Below are positions 62,690 to 64,000 of a stretch of DNA of 64,000 bases, in pieces; within the stretch, counting starts at the first letter, position 1; the number at the start of each line of letters is the position of its first letter. Under the pieces are notes generated by a model. The model saw nothing but the letters and a program-made list of their open reading frames with translations. It had not been told where the DNA came from and searched no databases. Origin of the DNA: Candidatus Schekmanbacteria bacterium RIFCSPLOWO2_02_FULL_38_14 (lineage in GTDB: Bacteria; Schekmanbacteria; GWA2-38-11); NCBI GenBank assembly GCA_001790855.1, contig MGDH01000004.1:20237-84236 (forward strand), written 5' to 3'. The translations under genes and the position numbers were made by a program.

Positions 62690-62830
62690 TAAAAGGATTC
62701 AAGGGGTCCAGGGTTCAAGGATTCAAGTGAAACTCAAAACTCAAAAGTCAAAAACTAAATTCCTTAATTTTGATATTTGCTTTTTGATTTTTTATTTTCC
62801 CCACTTGAACCATAGAATCCTTGAACCCTT
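62690..62830. repeat. GGGTTCAAGG-type inverted repeat, copy 4
   Basis: Starts AAAAGGATTCAAGGGG, has an AAACTCAAAACTCAAAAGTC centre and closes with ATCCTTGAACCCTT one base before the E1 alpha stop. It separates E1 alpha and beta. Confidence 0.65.
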
Positions 62831-63796
62831 CTACTCACAATACACATCCCTCATTGTCTCTTCAGGATTAGGCAATGGAGATTCCTCTGCAAATTTCAGC
62901 GCCTCATCAACCTCTGCCTTTACAATGCTCTCAATCCCTTGAACATCTTTATCAGTAATAATATTTTTCTCCATTAAAGAGACTTTTAATCTTTCAATAG
63001 TGTCATTCTTCCTGGCTGTATCAAGCTCCTCTTTTGGTCTGTATTTCTGTGGATCTCCCTCGTAATGTCCCCTGAACCTTGTTGTTTTGCATTCAAGCAA
63101 GGTTGGACCATCTCCTTTTCTTGCCCTCTCTATTGCCCTTGTCATTGCCTCATGTACAACAGCAACATCATTGCCGTCAATTGTCTCTCCCTTAAGATTC
63201 CCGAAAGCAAGCGCCCTTTGAGCAACATTCTGTATATCCATATGAACAGACTGTGGAGAGAATTCCGCCCACGAATTGTTCTCGCATACGAATACGATTG
63301 GAAGCTTCATAACAGAGGATATGTTCAGGGATTCGTAAAATGCCCCTTCTCCTGTTGCCCCATCTCCGAAAAAGCATGCAACAACCTGGTCCGTTTTCCT
63401 GTATTTTGCGCTGAATGCAGCTCCAACTGCAATAGGTATTCCTCCTGCAACTATCCCGTTTGCTCCGAGTATCCCGATATCAAGCGTAGCCATGTGCATT
63501 GACCCGCCCTTACCCTTGCAGTATCCTGTTGCCCTTCCAAATATCTCAGCCATGAGGAGCTTTACATCGGCCCCCTTTGCAATGCACTGTCCATGCCCCC
63601 TGTGGGTATTTGCAATATAATCATCTTTTCTCAAGGGAAAACATGCCCCTGCCGCAACTGCCTCCTGTCCTATGCTTAAATGAATAAAACCCGGAATTTT
63701 CCCTCCGAGGAAAAGTTCCGAAACCCTTTCCTCAAAACGCCTGATTCTAAGCATTGTAGTATAAAGCCTTATCAGATCATCCTTTGTAAGTGCCAT
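62831..63796 (-). CDS. 2-oxoacid/acetoin dehydrogenase E1 alpha subunit
   Basis: 321 residues of the thiamine-diphosphate-binding alpha subunit. IPGFIHLSIGQEAVAAGA, NTHRGHGQCIAKG, GKGGSMHMATLDIGILGANGIVAGG, the ThDP motif GDGATGEGAFYESLN (Gly144-Asp145, with Asn-Asn at 173-174 in CENNSWAEF) and RFRGHYEGDP are present. Length and EFSPQ after the ThDP motif fit the AcoA/PdhA group. It opens the visible part of the operon; the upstream partial gene looks like a crotonase. No E3 is in the window. Confidence 0.93.
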   Translation of the reverse strand: MALTKDDLIRLYTTMLRIRRFEERVSELFLGGKIPGFIHLSIGQEAVAAGACFPLRKDDYIANTHRGHGQCIAKGADVKLLMAEIFGRATGYCKGKGGSMHMATLDIGILGANGIVAGGIPIAVGAAFSAKYRKTDQVVACFFGDGATGEGAFYESLNISSVMKLPIVFVCENNSWAEFSPQSVHMDIQNVAQRALAFGNLKGETIDGNDVAVVHEAMTRAIERARKGDGPTLLECKTTRFRGHYEGDPQKYRPKEELDTARKNDTIERLKVSLMEKNIITDKDVQGIESIVKAEVDEALKFAEESPLPNPEETMRDVYCE

Positions 63797-63821
63797 TATT
63801 ATACCCCCTTCTCTTCTTTAT

Positions 63822-63927
63822 TGTCATTGCGAGCGTAGCGAAGCAATCTCGTCCTTAGCTGTAAGTAATCAGTTGTCAACTATTAGCTTTATTGAGATTG
63901 CTTCGGGACATTGTCCCTCGCAATGAC
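63822..63927. repeat. TCATTGCGAG-type inverted repeat, copy 6
   Basis: 106 bases from TTGTCATTGCGAGCG to CCTCGCAATGACG with AGCTGTAAGTAATCAGTTG in the centre; between E1 alpha and the partial crotonase. Confidence 0.75.
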
Positions 63928-63967
63928 GCCAAAAAACCTTTTATCATAAAACAGGCTATCTTCTATG

Positions 63968-64000
63968 CTATTTCCCCTTAAACACCGGCTTTCTTTTCTC
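63968..64000 (-). CDS. Probable enoyl-CoA hydratase/isomerase C-terminus (partial)
   Basis: Last ten codons and stop of a minus-strand gene running off the right edge: EKRKPVFKGK. That ending is typical of crotonase-family proteins (FLEKRKPxFxGx). The identification rests on ten residues only. A crotonase would fit the acyl-CoA ligase, SDR and dehydrogenase genes downstream. Confidence 0.45.
   Translation of the reverse strand, partial: EKRKPVFKGK

Overview
The window reads as chromosomal DNA of an uncultured, low-GC, Gram-negative anaerobe. Gram-negative traits are an AsmA-like envelope protein, SppA and a Bat (aerotolerance) operon. Anaerobic traits are a tungsten-type aldehyde:ferredoxin oxidoreductase (AOR), polyferredoxins, an HdrA-MvhD fusion, a rubrerythrin-like protein and a menaquinone/MqnP-type prenyltransferase. 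Gene families alone do not place it in a phylum; a deltaproteobacterium-like or candidate-phylum lineage (for example Schekmanbacteria-like) would fit. No rRNA, tRNA or CRISPR was seen. Short dispersed repeats are abundant and some have entered genes.

Left part (1-16.5 kb, minus strand): a truncated hybrid histidine kinase, a zinc-ribbon protein, then the most unusual block. Read in transcription order it is a MarR regulator, a BchH/CobN-type chelatase large subunit, a ChlI-type AAA+ ATPase, a ChlI/ChlD fusion with a VWA domain, a third ChlI paralogue whose Walker B Glu is Asn, a very His-rich protein built on the first membrane domain of a P1B-ATPase, a complete P1B-type metal ATPase, and a His-rich polytopic transporter. 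No tetrapyrrole biosynthesis genes are nearby. Upstream of marR lies a consensus sigma70-type promoter overlapped by three exact-phase 15-bp direct repeats. I read this as a metal-regulated chelatase plus metal-transport island; metal and tetrapyrrole are unknown.

Middle (16.5-38.6 kb): housekeeping and scattered genes: rsmI, a PfkB kinase, a Yip1-like protein, sppA, a GNAT, an orphan receiver protein, an aspartate-type aminotransferase, menG/ubiE with an mqnP-like gene, an LVIVD propeller protein with a frame-broken tail, aconitase, a small HTH protein, an NHL-repeat protein without a standard start codon, a PNPOx-fold protein, AsmA-like, rlmN, a decayed ferredoxin-AOR locus, a fragment of a REP-associated transposase between REP palindromes, a DAO-family oxidoreductase and recA.

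Bat region (38.6-47.2 kb, minus): moxR, DUF58, a membrane protein containing two translated repeat insertions, batA, batB, batC, batD, batE. Then, on plus, a rubrerythrin-like protein and a QueG-like protein; on minus, a Gph-type phosphatase and a remnant two-gene cassette.

Right part (50.7-64 kb, minus): an acid oxidation region with a MoaD/ThiS-like protein, AOR, a four-cluster ferredoxin, an HdrA-MvhD fusion, a small ferredoxin protein, an AMP-forming acyl-CoA ligase, an SDR, and a 2-oxoacid dehydrogenase complex with E1 alpha, E1 beta and a split E2 (free lipoyl protein and free catalytic core, with an unknown Cys-containing protein between them). The last 33 bases look like the C-terminus of a crotonase. 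The AOR/ferredoxin/Hdr set could pass electrons between an aldehyde/acid couple, ferredoxin and a second acceptor.
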